Shown piece after piece: positions 32,101 to 44,489 of a stretch of 64,000 nucleotides of DNA. The notes under the pieces are model-generated. The model saw only the letters and a program-made list of their open reading frames with translations, did not search any database and was not told where the DNA came from. Location of the stretch: positions 7,901,112 to 7,965,111 of the forward strand of contig NC_134842.1 of the NCBI RefSeq assembly GCF_965363235.1. Reading direction: 5' to 3'. Both the position numbers and the translations under genes were made by a program. Within the stretch, counting starts at the first letter, position 1. Every line of letters starts with the position of its first letter. This stretch comes from Mytilus galloprovincialis. Taxonomy: Eukaryota; Mollusca; Bivalvia; Mytilida; Mytilidae.

Positions 32101-35100
32101 TCTACCCGCTATTGCTTCTAAATGTGTACAACAATGCATTCAACAAGTGACCATGATTTTTCCAACAATATTTTCATAAGTTTCTGGTTTTAATGGCTTT
32201 CAGTTGTTGTGCGTAGAAATTTGTTTGTTGTTTATTTCCTTTTTTTTTTGATTGACGGAAGCGTTGTCTTTACATTTTCATCTATCCATTTGGTACGTTC
32301 TTAATTACTTTTTAAGGAAGAGATTGGGTTATACTTGTACTCGAAGAAATCTCTAGGCTTCGTAAAACAATCACTGTCGAAACTCACATGTTGTGCAGTA
32401 CAACATTAATGTCCTAGTTAGTGATCATTGATTTGAATGTACTGCTATAAATATAGAAATCATAAATGCAACAAAAGAAATAAAAAAAATACTTGTTGTA
32501 TTTATTAACCGAGAAATTATGATTTAACAAGTAATTTGAAAATTTCAAGTATAAATTTGAAGTAGATCCCGTCATTATTATTGTAAATATTTTGTTTTTT
32601 GTCTTTCATTTTTGCCAGCTTGTTTTGTATTTATTCCTTTTTTGCTTCATGATTATATTTTTGTTTGTTTTTCTAGGAATTATGATTATAACACATTGTT
32701 GAGTGCTGTACCCCTTTTTTTACATTTTTACCTGTTTGTTTTGTGCACACTTCGTTGTCAATATAATTGATTTTGATGGGCTGTCATACAAGTGAAAGTT
32801 TTCGCTAGCTATAAAACCAGGGTTTCATCCAACATTTTCGACATACGAAAATTGTCCATACCAACCCAGGAATGGCAGTTGTTATCTATAAGTTGATGAG
32901 TTGGAGCTTTTAATTTCGTCACTTAATTAGGGACTTTCCGTTTAGAATTTTCCTCGGAGTTCAGTATTTTTGTGATCTAACTTCTTCTCATGTAACGATT
33001 TGAAAGAATTTTTAAAATATGGTTATGTGATATATTTTTTTTAGGTTAAACAAAATAGTCTACCCGCTATTGCTTCTAAATGTGTACAACAATGCATTCA
33101 ACAAGTGACCATGACTTTTCCAACAATATTTTCATAAGTTTCTGGTTTTAATGGCTTTCAGTTGTTGTGCGTAGAAATTTGTTTGTTGTTTATTTCCTTT
33201 TTTTTTGATTGACGGAAGCGTTGTCTTTACATTTTCATCTATCCATTTGGTACGTTCTTAATTACTTTTTAAGGAAGAGATTGGGTTATACTTGTACTCG
33301 AAGAAATCTCTAGGCTTCGTAAAACAATTACTGTTGAAACCCACATATTGTGCAGTACAACATTAATGTCCTAGTTAGTGATCATTGATTTGAATGTACT
33401 GCTATAAATATAGAAATCATAAATGCAACAAAAGAAATAAAAAAATACTTGTTGTATTTATTAACCGAGAAATTATAATTTAACAAGTAATTTGAAAATT
33501 TAAAGTATAGATTTTAAGTAGATCCCGTCATTATTATTGTAAATATTTGTTTCTTGTCTTTCATTTTTGCCAGCTTGCTTTGTAGTTATTCCGTTTTTGC
33601 TTCATAATTATATTTTTGTTTGTTTTTATAGGAATTATGATTATAACACATTGCTGAGTGCTGTGCTGTACCCCCTTTTTTTTACATTTTTACCTGTTTG
33701 TTTTGTTCACACTTCGTTGTCAATATAATTGAATTTGATGGGACTGTCATACAAGTGAAAGTTTACGCTAGCTATAAAACAAGGGTTTCATTCAAAATTA
33801 ATGACATACAAAAATGCACGTACCAACCCAGGAATGGCAGTTGTTATCTATAAGTTGATGAGTTGGAGCTTTTAATTTCGTCACTTGATTAGGGACTTTC
33901 CGTTTAGAATTTTCCTCGGAGTTCAGTATTTTTGTGATTTTACTTCTTCTCATGTAAGGATTTGAAAGACTTTTTAAAATATGGTTATGTGGTTTATTTT
34001 TTTTTAGGTTAAACCAAATAGTCTACCCGCTATTGCTTCTATATGTGTACAACACAATGCATTCAATAAGTGACCATGTCTTCTTCAACAGTATTTTCGT
34101 AAGTTTCTGGTTTTATGGTTATCAGTTGTTGTGCGTAGAAATTTGTTTGCCGTTTATTCCTTTTTTTTTATTGTCGGACGCGTTGCCTTAACATTTTCAT
34201 CTATCCATTTGGTACGTTCTTAATTACTTTTTTAGGAAGAGATTGGGTTATACTTGTACTCGACGAAATCTCTAGGCTTCGTAAAACAATCACTGTCGAA
34301 ACTCCCATATTGTGCAGTACAACACTAATGTCCTAGTTAATGATCATTGATTGAATGTACTGCTATAAATAAAGAAATCATAAATTCAACAAACATGGTA
34401 AAAGAAATAAAAAAATACTTGTTGTATTTATTAACCGAGAAATTATGTTTTAACCAATAATTTGAAAATTTAAAGTACACATTTTAAGTAGATTCCGTCA
34501 TTATCATTGTTCATATTTTGTTTCTTGTCTTTTATTTTTGCCAGCTTGCTTTGTATTTATTCCTTTTTTGCTTCGTGATTATATTTTTGTTTGTTTTCAT
34601 AGGAATTAATTATAAGATTATAACACATTGTTGAGTGCTGTACCCCTTTTTTTATATTTTTACCTGTTACGACTGTTTGTTTTGTTCACACTTCGTTGTC
34701 AATATAATTGAATTTGATGGGACTGTCATACAAGTGAAAGTGTTCGCTAGCTATAACACAAGGGTTTCATCCAACATTTTCGACATACGAAAATGCCCGT
34801 ACCAACCCAGGAATGGCAGTTGTTATCTATAAGTTGATGAGTTAGAGCTTTTAATTTCGTCACTTAATTAGGGACTTTCCGTTTAGAATTTTCCTCGGAG
34901 TTCAATATTTTTGTGATTTTACTTCTTCTCATGTAAGGATTTGAAAGACTTTTTAAAATATGGCTATGTGGTATATGTTTTTTTAGGTTTAACAAAATAG
35001 TCTACCCACTATTGCTTCTAGATGTGTACAACACAATGCATTCAATAAGTGACCATGACTTCTCCAACAATATTTTCGTAAGTGTCTGGTTTTATGGCTT

Positions 35101-37480
35101 TCAGTTGTTGTGCGTAGAAATTTGTTTGCTGTTTATTCCTTTTTTTTACGAAAGCGTTGTCTTTACAATTTCATCTATCCATTCAGTACGTTCTTAATTA
35201 CTTTTTTAGGAAGAGATTGGGTTATACTTGTACTCGAAGAAATCTCTAGGCTTCGTAAAACAATCACTGTCGAAACTCACATATTGTGCAGTACACCATT
35301 AATCTCCTAGTTAATGATCATTGATTGAATGTTCTGCTATAAATATAGAAATCATACATGCAACAAAAGAAATAAAAAAATACTTGTTGTATTTATTAAC
35401 CGAGAAATTATGATTAAACAAATAATTTGAAGATTTAAAGTACAGATTTTAAGTAGATCCCGTCATTATCATTGTAAATGTTTAGTTTCTTGTCTTTCAT
35501 TTTTGCAAGCTTGCTTTGTATTTATTCCTTTTTTGCTTCATGATTATATTTTTGTTTTTTTTATAGAGATTAAGATTATAACACATTGTTGAGTGCTGTA
35601 CCCCTTTTTTTTTACATTTTTACCTGTTATTACTGTTTGTTTTGTTCACACTTCGTTGTCAATATAATTGAATTTGATGGGACTGTCATACAAGTGAACG
35701 TTTTTTGCTAGCTATAAAACAAGAGTTAAATCCAATATTTTCGACATACGAAAATGCCCGTAACAACCCAGGAATGGCAGTTGTTATCTATAAGTTGATG
35801 TGTTTTAGCTTTTAATTTCGTCACTTAATTAGGGACTTTCCGTTTAGGAGTTCAGGATTTTTGTTATTTTACTTTTTCTAATGGAAGGATTCGAAAGAAA
35901 ATTTAAAATATGGTTATGTGGTATATTTTTTGTAGGTTTAACAAAATATTCCACCCGCTATTGTAACAAGACTATTACTTCTAAATGTGTACAACACAAT
36001 ACATTCAATAAGTGACCATGACTTCTCCAACAATATTTTCGTAAGTGTCTGGTTTTATGGCTTTCAGTTGTTGTGCGTAGAAATTTGTTTGCCGTTTATT
36101 CCTTTTTTTTTTTACGAAAGCGTTGTCTTTACAATTTCATCTATCCATTCAGTACGTTCTTAATTACTTTTTTAGGAAGAGCTTGGGTTATACTTGTACT
36201 CGAAGAAATCTCTAGGCTTCGTAAAACAATCACTGTCGAAACTCACATATTGTGCAGTACACCATTAATGTCCTAGTTAATGATCATTGATTGAATGTTC
36301 TGCTATAAATATAGAAATCATACATGCAACAAAAGAAATAAAAAAATACTTGTTGTATTTATTAACCGAGAAATTATGATTAAACAAATAATTTGAAGAT
36401 TTAAAGTACAGATTTTAAGTAGATCCCCTCATTATCATTGTAAATGTTTTGTTTCTTGTCTTTCATTTTTGCAAGCTTGCTTTGTATTTATTCCTTTTTT
36501 GCTTCATGATTATATTTTTGTTTGTTTTTATAGGGATTAAGATTATAACACATTGTTGAGTGCTGTACCCCTTTTTTTTACATTTTTACCTGTTATTACT
36601 GTTTGTTTTGTTCACACTTCGTTGTCAATATAATTGAATTTGATGGGACTGTCATACAAGTGAACGTTTTTTGCTAGCTATAAAACAAGAGTTAAATCCA
36701 ATATTTTCGACATACGAAAATGCCCGTAACAACCCAGGAATGGCAGTTGTTATCTATAAGTTGATGTGTTTTAGCTTTTAATTTCGTCACTTAATTAGGG
36801 ACTTTCCGTTTAGGAGTTCAGGATTTTTGTGATTTTACTTTTTCTAATGGAAGGATTCGAAAGAAAATTTAAAATATGGTTATGTGGTATATTTTTTGTA
36901 GGTTTAACAAAATATTCCACCCGCTATTGTAACAAGACTATTACTTCTAAATGTGTACAACACAATACATTCAATAAGTGACCATGACTTCTTCAAAAGT
37001 ATTTTCGTAAGTGTCCGGGTTTCAAGGCTTTAAGTGTTTTAAGGCCGTACGGTGACCTATAGTTGTTAATGTCTGTGTCATTATGGTCTCTTGTAAACAG
37101 TTGTTTCATTGGCAATCATACCACATCTTTTTTTTTATATTTTGTATGTAGAATTTTGTTTTCCGTTCCTTTGTTGTTGACGGTGGTGTTGTACTTTCAT
37201 TTTCATCTATTCATTCAGTACGTTTTTACTTTTTTAAGAAGAGATTGGGTTAAACTCGACGAAATGCCTAGGTTTGATTATACAATCACTTTCGAAACTC
37301 AAATCTTGATGCAGTATACCAATAATGTCCTAAGTTAATGATCATTGATTGAAATGTACTTCTATACATATAGAAATCAAAAATGCAAAAAAAAAATGCT
37401 TGTTGTATTTATTAACCGAGATTTTATGATTTAATAAGTAATTTTAAAAAGTTATAATGCAGATTTTAAGTCGATCAGCG
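29161..37480 (+). repeat. Tandem array of about 960-bp units (8 full, partial ends)
   Basis: The phrase TTTTC(A/G)TAAGTTTCTGG or a near variant starts units at 29297, 30261, 31215, 32171, 33129, 34094, 35073, 36036 and 37002. Periods are 964, 954, 956, 958, 965, 979, 963 and 966. Each unit holds a TTTCAGTTGTTGTG segment, GAAATCTCTAGGCTTCGTAA, TTATTAACCGAGAAATTAT, and a segment (GACTGTCATACAAGTG to TCAGTATTTTTGTGATTT) derived from the retroelement family A tail. The last unit is interrupted by repeat family E at 37035-37142. Short frames recur in each unit but lie in the retroelement-derived segment and are not genes. Confidence 0.93.
37035..37142 (+). repeat. Dispersed repeat family E inside the last array unit
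   Basis: GGCCGTACGGTGACCTATAG to TCATACCACATC and a T/A tail. It accounts for the longer final spacing. Confidence 0.85.
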
Positions 37481-39019
37481 TTTGTCTGGAGAAAGTGGAG
37501 AATACCGAAAGGCAAATAAATAAAAAAAATGTCAGTAGTAATCAAACAACTCCATCACTTCAGAATATTAAGAAAAAAAATTAAAATATGTGCAAACCAC
37601 TATGCAGATTCAAAGTGATTGAGCACCACACATACCCAACAAAACCAAGGTCAGAATCATGGTTTTTTGAACAAAATTCAGCTCCGACGCAGCGAAAAAA
37701 AAATGCAATTGACACTTGTTTTAGTTTTGAGATGGCTATACGACTATCTTTACCAATTCCGATAATATGTCTAGGTGTCTCAGATTAGTAGTGTCACAAA
37801 ATTGTAATTGTAGACCCTAAGATACGCTGTATCAGACTGTGGGTCGTTTTCTTTTCAGATTGGAACAATTAACAGAGATTTGTCGGAGTTACTTGCGAAG
37901 AAGAAAACACCTTCTCTGCCGCCCCACACGATCTCACTCGTTTTCACTTTTCAGATCCCTCAGTTTTTGTTTGTTACCTTGATTTGTGATATTTGAATAT
38001 CGGTAAACCATTGTTGCCTAAATTTGCTCCAGCATTGGATCTGTTGTATTACGTCTAACATCCGTCGATGAAACCATACGGACATTGATATCAGCAGCTG
38101 CAGTGTAATCTATTTAACGTTTAAAGACACTTTAAATTATTTGGTGGCAATTAGTTCATTTTTTGTCTTGTTACAATAACCAAAAAGTGTAAGAAACAGA
38201 AAATACAAATACAAAAACACAATGAACACCAATAATGAAAACAGTGAAAACTATAGCTCGTTCACTGTAAACTAAAATTGTACCGAAAATTGTTGAGAAA
38301 GCTGAGCATTTTTTTATCTCAATAATTTTCAATTGCAATTAAGAACAGCCTCTAATTTTATAACCAATTCTCACTAATAGATCTTTTCAACAATTGTCTA
38401 CACCTACAATTGACAACAACTTCGACAGGTAAAATGTAAGTGGTCGTCTCAAAAGTAGTAATGGTTGTATATATTTGTTATTGATCAATAATTGAGTTGA
38501 GAAGGAAAAATTCAACACATTGTTTTTTATTTATCACAACTATATTGTTTTTATTTTTGGATTGGTTATGAATAAGAGTCTAAATGGGGTTAAGAGAATA
38601 TACATAACTGGACCAACGCTTTAGAATCACGCACAAAAATAGAGAAAATAAAAGAGTCAGATGTTCCCATTAAATTTTTCGATCAGTAACTTTGATACTA
38701 TGGGGATGATGCAATGTTTTTACTTGTCATATAAAACATTATTCGAAAAATGAGCTGACCGCTATTGGCAAGCGAAGCAGGCTTCCAGCATTGAAAACTT
38801 GTACAACTGGATATCCATAATCATATTATCGGAGATGCAATTGTTTCGGATGGGAATAAAGGTTAAATGCTTGCTATTTTTTTAATATATGATAAGTATT
38901 TTATGAAAAAGGGGGAACCACAGATAATCAACAAAAGCTGTTTGCAAAATATCAAGTTTTTTAAATAATATCGTTAAAATAGAATATGTAGTACACATGT
39001 ACTACAATGTTTGTTTCTG
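37481..39019. other. No gene seen
   Basis: AT-rich DNA with a family F fragment (37945-38030). No exon was recognised. Confidence 0.45.
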
Positions 39020-40689
39020 TTACATGCATGTTATACATGAATGATTTTTATCTTTGATACGACCCCTCGATTTCTCCTGTTAACTGTAAGTGTCAATAGT
39101 CGTAGTCGAGAGTAGTTGAAAAGGTCTATTAGTAGACATTTTCTGTTGATGGCCAGTAAGTTGACCATTTGGACAAGTTTCCTCCCACTAAATTTGTTTT
39201 TCTATATCAAACTGTTAAGCCATTTGGGTGATCTTTGTTGTAGATCAGGTTCAAATTGACTAGTTGAAATTAGTCTGCAGTGAAAGTATTCAATTAACTA
39301 CCCACAACTCTCTACCTAACACATTTAATAATGTTTCATGATAAGTGATACATCTCAGTTTTAATGATTAATTTAATGATTGATCTTGCAGTTGGCAAAA
39401 CAAAAATTACTGGTTGTTAGTCTTGTTAGTTGCTATAAAGAATTGCAACAATGATTTTTATAAGTGCAGCATATGGAGTAAATATACCTATGCAACAAAC
39501 AGTAGAAATACAATGACATACTTGAAAAAAAACATTTCTGATTTGAAGTTGCTAACAAAATGAAACAATAACATGTTACATTTGATCGGATAGCAGGACA
39601 AAAGTACTGATCCGACGGTGAATTACAATATATATAGGACGATGTGGTATGGGTGCCAATGAGGCAATCTATATCCAAGTCACAATTTATAAAAGTAAAC
39701 CATTATAGGTCAAGGAAGGTACGGTCTTCAACACGGAGCCTATGCTCACATTGAACAGCATATCTCAGCAAAACAAAAGCATGTGAGTTTAGCGATTAGC
39801 CTTTCAACTGCTGCAGAAGAGAAAACAAAATTACATATACTTTTAAAACTACAATTTTTTTTTTAATGTATTTGTTGAATGGTTTGTTATTTTGACTTAA
39901 TCTATTGATGCTATTAAATGATGTTTGAATATCTATTTATGAAACGCTAAAACCTTTCTGTTAAAAAACCGTTTAAATTGGGTTTTTTCCATAGTTGTTT
40001 TTTGTTTAAATTTACATTTGTCGTAAATTTCGCATCTTTTTAAGGTATATAACATCGAAAAGTTAATACACTTGTTTGACTGTACACTTTTGTCTGTCTG
40101 ATCACACACGCATATTTCTTATCTATACTACAAATCGATATACTTCCTTTGGGGATTGTTTGTTACATCAATAAAATGCCGGATTCGATTCCTTCGACAT
40201 TAGTGGGGTTTTCTACTCTTTATAAAAAAAACTTGGCGAGCATTTAGATGGTTTAACTCATTAGCTTGATATCGAAACACATCTGGATTTTCTTTTTATT
40301 TGAAAACGTTTTGAATTAAATATAAATTTAGGCTTTTGATTCTTTTTTTAATGTATAATACATGTATATAGATATAATAGAGATGTAGAACAAGTATTTG
40401 GTTATTTTGATGAATAATTTTTGAATTCGTTCCAATGCCAATAAACATTACCTCTAGAAATTAAAACAAATGACCTGTCAAAACTGACCTGAGCTTGAGC
40501 AAGGAGTTGTTTTGCGGTAATATTTTGAAAGGAAGAAGTTGTAGTAGCCATATATTTTTTGGAAAATGAAGTCAACTTGTAAATGATTACGATAGTGTAC
40601 AATGATAAATGAAAGTAAGTTATTATGTCGCATAAAAGTTTTGTTCGTAAACAAGAAATGATAATCCATATTCTTTCTGTCAAGATAAA

Positions 40690-42060
40690 GCGCATGGAAA
40701 AAGTAAAATAACAAAAACACAGAAATCTGAGGAAACATTTAACACGGAAAGCCCCTTATTAAATGGCAAAATCAAATGATAAAACACATCAAACGAATGG
40801 ACAACAACTGCCATCTTCCTGACTTTGTACAAGAATTCTCAAATGTAGAAAATGGTGAAATGAGCTTGGTTTTATAGCGCTAAACCTCTCACTTGTATGT
40901 CAGTCGCATCAACTATCTGTATGTTAATAACGATGCATGAACAAAACAGACATATTAGATAAAACTGTCAAAATAGAGATACAGTCATCATCACCGTGTC
41001 ACGTTCTCAATCAGAACAAAAACAAACAAATATATAACAAAGAAGCACAAAAAAGGAAACAGAAAAGGGGTAGGGACAAGAAAAAAACCGTTTGATATTT
41101 TTTTCAAATCGGGACATAATGTTAAGATATACATTTTTTCAAGAAATATAAATGAAAAATATCAAGATTTTCATCTGATGACGACACACTTATGTTATAC
41201 GAGAGGGCCGAATGATACAAAAGTAACAGTCAAACTCATAATTCGAAAATAAACTGACTAAAAATTAAAAAGACAAACAGACAAACAATAGTACACATGA
41301 CACAACATAGAAAACTAAAGAATACACAACACTAACCCCACTAAAAACTTTTTGGAATTTTGAATCCTCGATGCTCTTCAACTTTGAACTTTTTTGGCTT
41401 TATAAATATTTTGATATGAGCGTCACTGATGAGTCTTATGTAGACAAAACGCGCGTCTGGCGTACTAAATTATAATCCAGGTAGCTTTGATAACTATTTG
41501 TAGTTCAGAATTTTCAAATCATAATAGCACATTAAGATAATTGCATTTTAATAGAACAAAACCATAATCACGGGAAGTTCAAAAGTACAAAACCACGTCA
41601 TATGTACCAAAGAAACACGAAAAGTAACACGTATAAAGCACACAAGCAAATAAAGAAAGATAATACAAACACACTACCGAGTCAAATGGGTATTACCCGA
41701 AACATGCGAAAACAGACCAAACAGTAAAAGTAATATAAAAAATAGAACAAAGACAAATATAGAACAACATAACACGTTATTAAGATGATAAAAAGCGTCA
41801 GTACACAAATTCGATACACCAAGACCCTCATGTATCATTGGTGAAGTTGATACGGAATATTTATCAACAAGAGTTGTTACCTTCAGATGAACTATTTTAG
41901 AAAAGGGGACGAGACGTTCTTTGAAGTACCGCTGATTCATCAACGTTCTGGTGAGACACTGGTGACGTTTTGCAAAGTCTGAATATAAGTTGCAAGCTCT
42001 GGAATATCGAATAAAGTGGGAAATGTATATCACATATGAAGGTGAAATTGGTATATTGCT
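40690..42060 (-). mobile_element. 3' end of retroelement family A, copy 2
   Basis: The minus-strand frame from about 42033 begins YISHFIRYSRACNLYSDFAK and continues HQCLTRTLMNQ, the C-terminal part of a reverse-transcriptase-type element ORF, broken after about 70 codons. It is followed by the same 3' flank as at 21330-22470, ending near 40690. A plus-strand family C repeat (41345-41500) is inserted. Confidence 0.75.
41345..41500 (+). repeat. Dispersed repeat family C
   Basis: CTTTTTGGAATTTTGAATCC, GATGAGTCTTATGTAGAC, GCGTACTAAATTATAATCCA; inserted within the retroelement family A copy in opposite orientation. Confidence 0.85.
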
Positions 42061-42586
42061 TCTACGGTAAAGGAAATTGACAATTTCAAAATTACAATCA
42101 ACTCGTTTATCATAGATTCTGATACTCAGGTGACTGTGTATGTCAAATCCGAGGTACTAGTATATATTTAAAATTGCGGCGGAGGAATATTTTTCTGTTG
42201 TTTCTTTTATTTCTAGTTCTGGGGGATATATTAACGGAGCCCAATCAGAAAAATGTAAAGAACATCATCAAAATATCTGAAAGTTTAATGCAATAATCTG
42301 GCGTCTTTAATCTTCTTGTTTTTGACAAGAGGCGTACAGTTCGGTCCCATAGGATACCGACAATTTGTTGAAAAATCTACTGCTAAATTCAACAAATATG
42401 TTGTCGATAAGAAACTCCAGGGCATGCCTTATCCTTTTGTTTACCATAAAATATATGCCTTATGATATCCCAAAGTAATAAAGTTATAGAGTATGCTACA
42501 ATTTTTATGTTGAAAGGCATTGTAAATTATTTTTTAAACCATTTGTTGTTTATTTGATGTTAGGTAAAAGATTATATGATATCGGG

Positions 42587-42611
42587 GAGAGAGAGAGAGA
42601 GAGAGAGAGAG
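42587..42611 (+). repeat. (GA)n microsatellite, short allele of the duplicated block
   Basis: About 25 bases, corresponding to the 72-base tract at 6269-6340. Confidence 0.95.
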
Positions 42612-43885
42612 TTTATATCAAACAAACTATTCCATTCGAAGACAGAATAGTATATACAAACCCGTCATAAATAATATATACATGTTAATTCCATCTTGAC
42701 AACCAGTTTCTAAAAAGTGTTTTACTCTTGTATTTCAAAATCGAGGTAAGATAATAAAATTTTAAAAGCTTATTGATTAAATTCATTCCGATTTTTTTAA
42801 GTGCAGAAAATTACTTATCCCTTTAAATTTTGACCTTCAAATCAACACAAAGATTTTGTAACTGTATTCAAATAGGAGGTACAATCGTTTGTATGTTTTG
42901 CGATAATTATCAGGAACACAGAGCTAACATATTTTAACGGTAAGTTTGCCCGTACGTGTAATACGACAATCTAAGATTGATATTTACTAACTCGTCATAA
43001 AATATAAAAAAAACATTTTCATAAATACTAATACATGATTTGTTTTTAATGTAGTTGTGTTTTGGTTTTTTTTACTTTTAAATTGTTTATTTTATTAAAT
43101 TAAATCTGACAAATGAGTGTTTCTATGTTTAATAAATGAGATTTAAAGTTTTCTGTCAGTTTTTCATTGAATGCGTTTTACAATAATTTTTGAATAATTG
43201 TTATGTGATGCATGCTAGATAAAAAAAAAGATAGAAATATTTGTTGACGTGTTCTAGAAGATTGTATTTGAGTTGAACAAAGTCAATTGCAAAAGTAAGT
43301 AGTAGTGTATGGAAATGGGTCCACCCTTTCTCACAAAGTTTGTTTCTTCTAAAACACAACATATCACTCTTTTTAAAAAGACATAAAACAAAACGGCTTT
43401 TGAATTGTACAAGGTTCCGTTGTTCAAACAATAAGAAATTTAAATGATTTATGACATTTATGTTTATCGTTTATGGTATTGCGATCAACTTTATTTTATT
43501 TAAACAAGTAAAAGGCTAAAATGATTTTTTATCGATCTAAAAGATTGCTATACTTCACAAATTCATATCTTCAGGGTAATTTATGGTGTTTGTGATTGTC
43601 GTATATGTCTATTTAATTTATTTCATTATAAAAGATTATTATACTATACCTCTACATTGGCCAGAGGTAAAGGGTTGAGATTTCAGAAAACATGCTTAAC
43701 ACCGCCACATGTTTGCGCCTGTCCAAGTCAGGAACCTCTTGCCTTTGTTAGTCTTGTATAATTTTTAAGTTTAGTACATTCATATCTTTCGGAGTTTTGT
43801 ATGACGTCCAATATCATTAAACTAGTTCATATTTTTGTTTATTGGCCAGTTGAAGCACGCCTCCAAGTTACAAACTTTTATCTAT

Positions 43886-44489
43886 GTTAAATACGACAGC
43901 ATAGTTGATAATTCAATTAAGCAAGGTGAATAATAGTATTAATTGTTTTAAAATAAAAGATTTTGATATAACTTTAAGTTTTAAAGAAGGGGATTGCATT
44001 TATTATGGCATATCTTTAAAAAATAACATCTATATGACACCAGAAGTTGAAGGTACCTCATTACACCATCAACGTCACCTTTAACACTTAAAGAATGGTT
44101 ATAAGACCATTAGACAAATGTTTCACTGAACATCTTGACCACTCGGCTATATATTGTTCTTAATACAGACTTTTGTGAAATAAAGTATCCAGTGTTAAGA
44201 TGCATAATATTCAACCCCTCATTGATGTTAAACCTAATATGAAACAAACACGAATTTGGGATTTTCTTAATTATTTTGCAACTGATAATTGTGTATGTTG
44301 AAATCCCATTCCTGTTGTGAAGTCCAATTTATTTGGAGGGATATTTTAAGAAGTGTAAACCCTGTGAAAGTTTGGGTTTGACAACGCCTTAGGAACGTGT
44401 TGAGCATATTTTAATGATTTAACTTAAATTACAAAACAAAAGTATTCTAGAAAACTAGAGATAACTAATTTTTATAAATTTATTTGCAG
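43886..44489. other. Upstream region of the LDLa gene
   Basis: No repeat was recognised. Because the coding exon starts straight after an acceptor, a 5' UTR exon and promoter must lie upstream, possibly here, but none could be fixed. Confidence 0.4.

Larger units (their letters stand above)
39020..43885 (+). repeat. Segmental duplication 1, expanded copy
   Basis: Partner of 5646-7217. The aligned parts are 39020-39800, 42587-42735 and 43374-43885. The sequence between them is extra here, chiefly the family A retroelement end at 40690-42060 and AT-rich DNA. Confidence 0.85.

Noticed and set aside
29816..36276. Recurring short frames (ending in PYQPRNGSCYL and similar) in the 29-37 kb array, suggesting a gene family
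   Set aside because: They fall in the retroelement family A tail within each unit, differ by frame-breaking indels between units and have no starts or splice signals in common.
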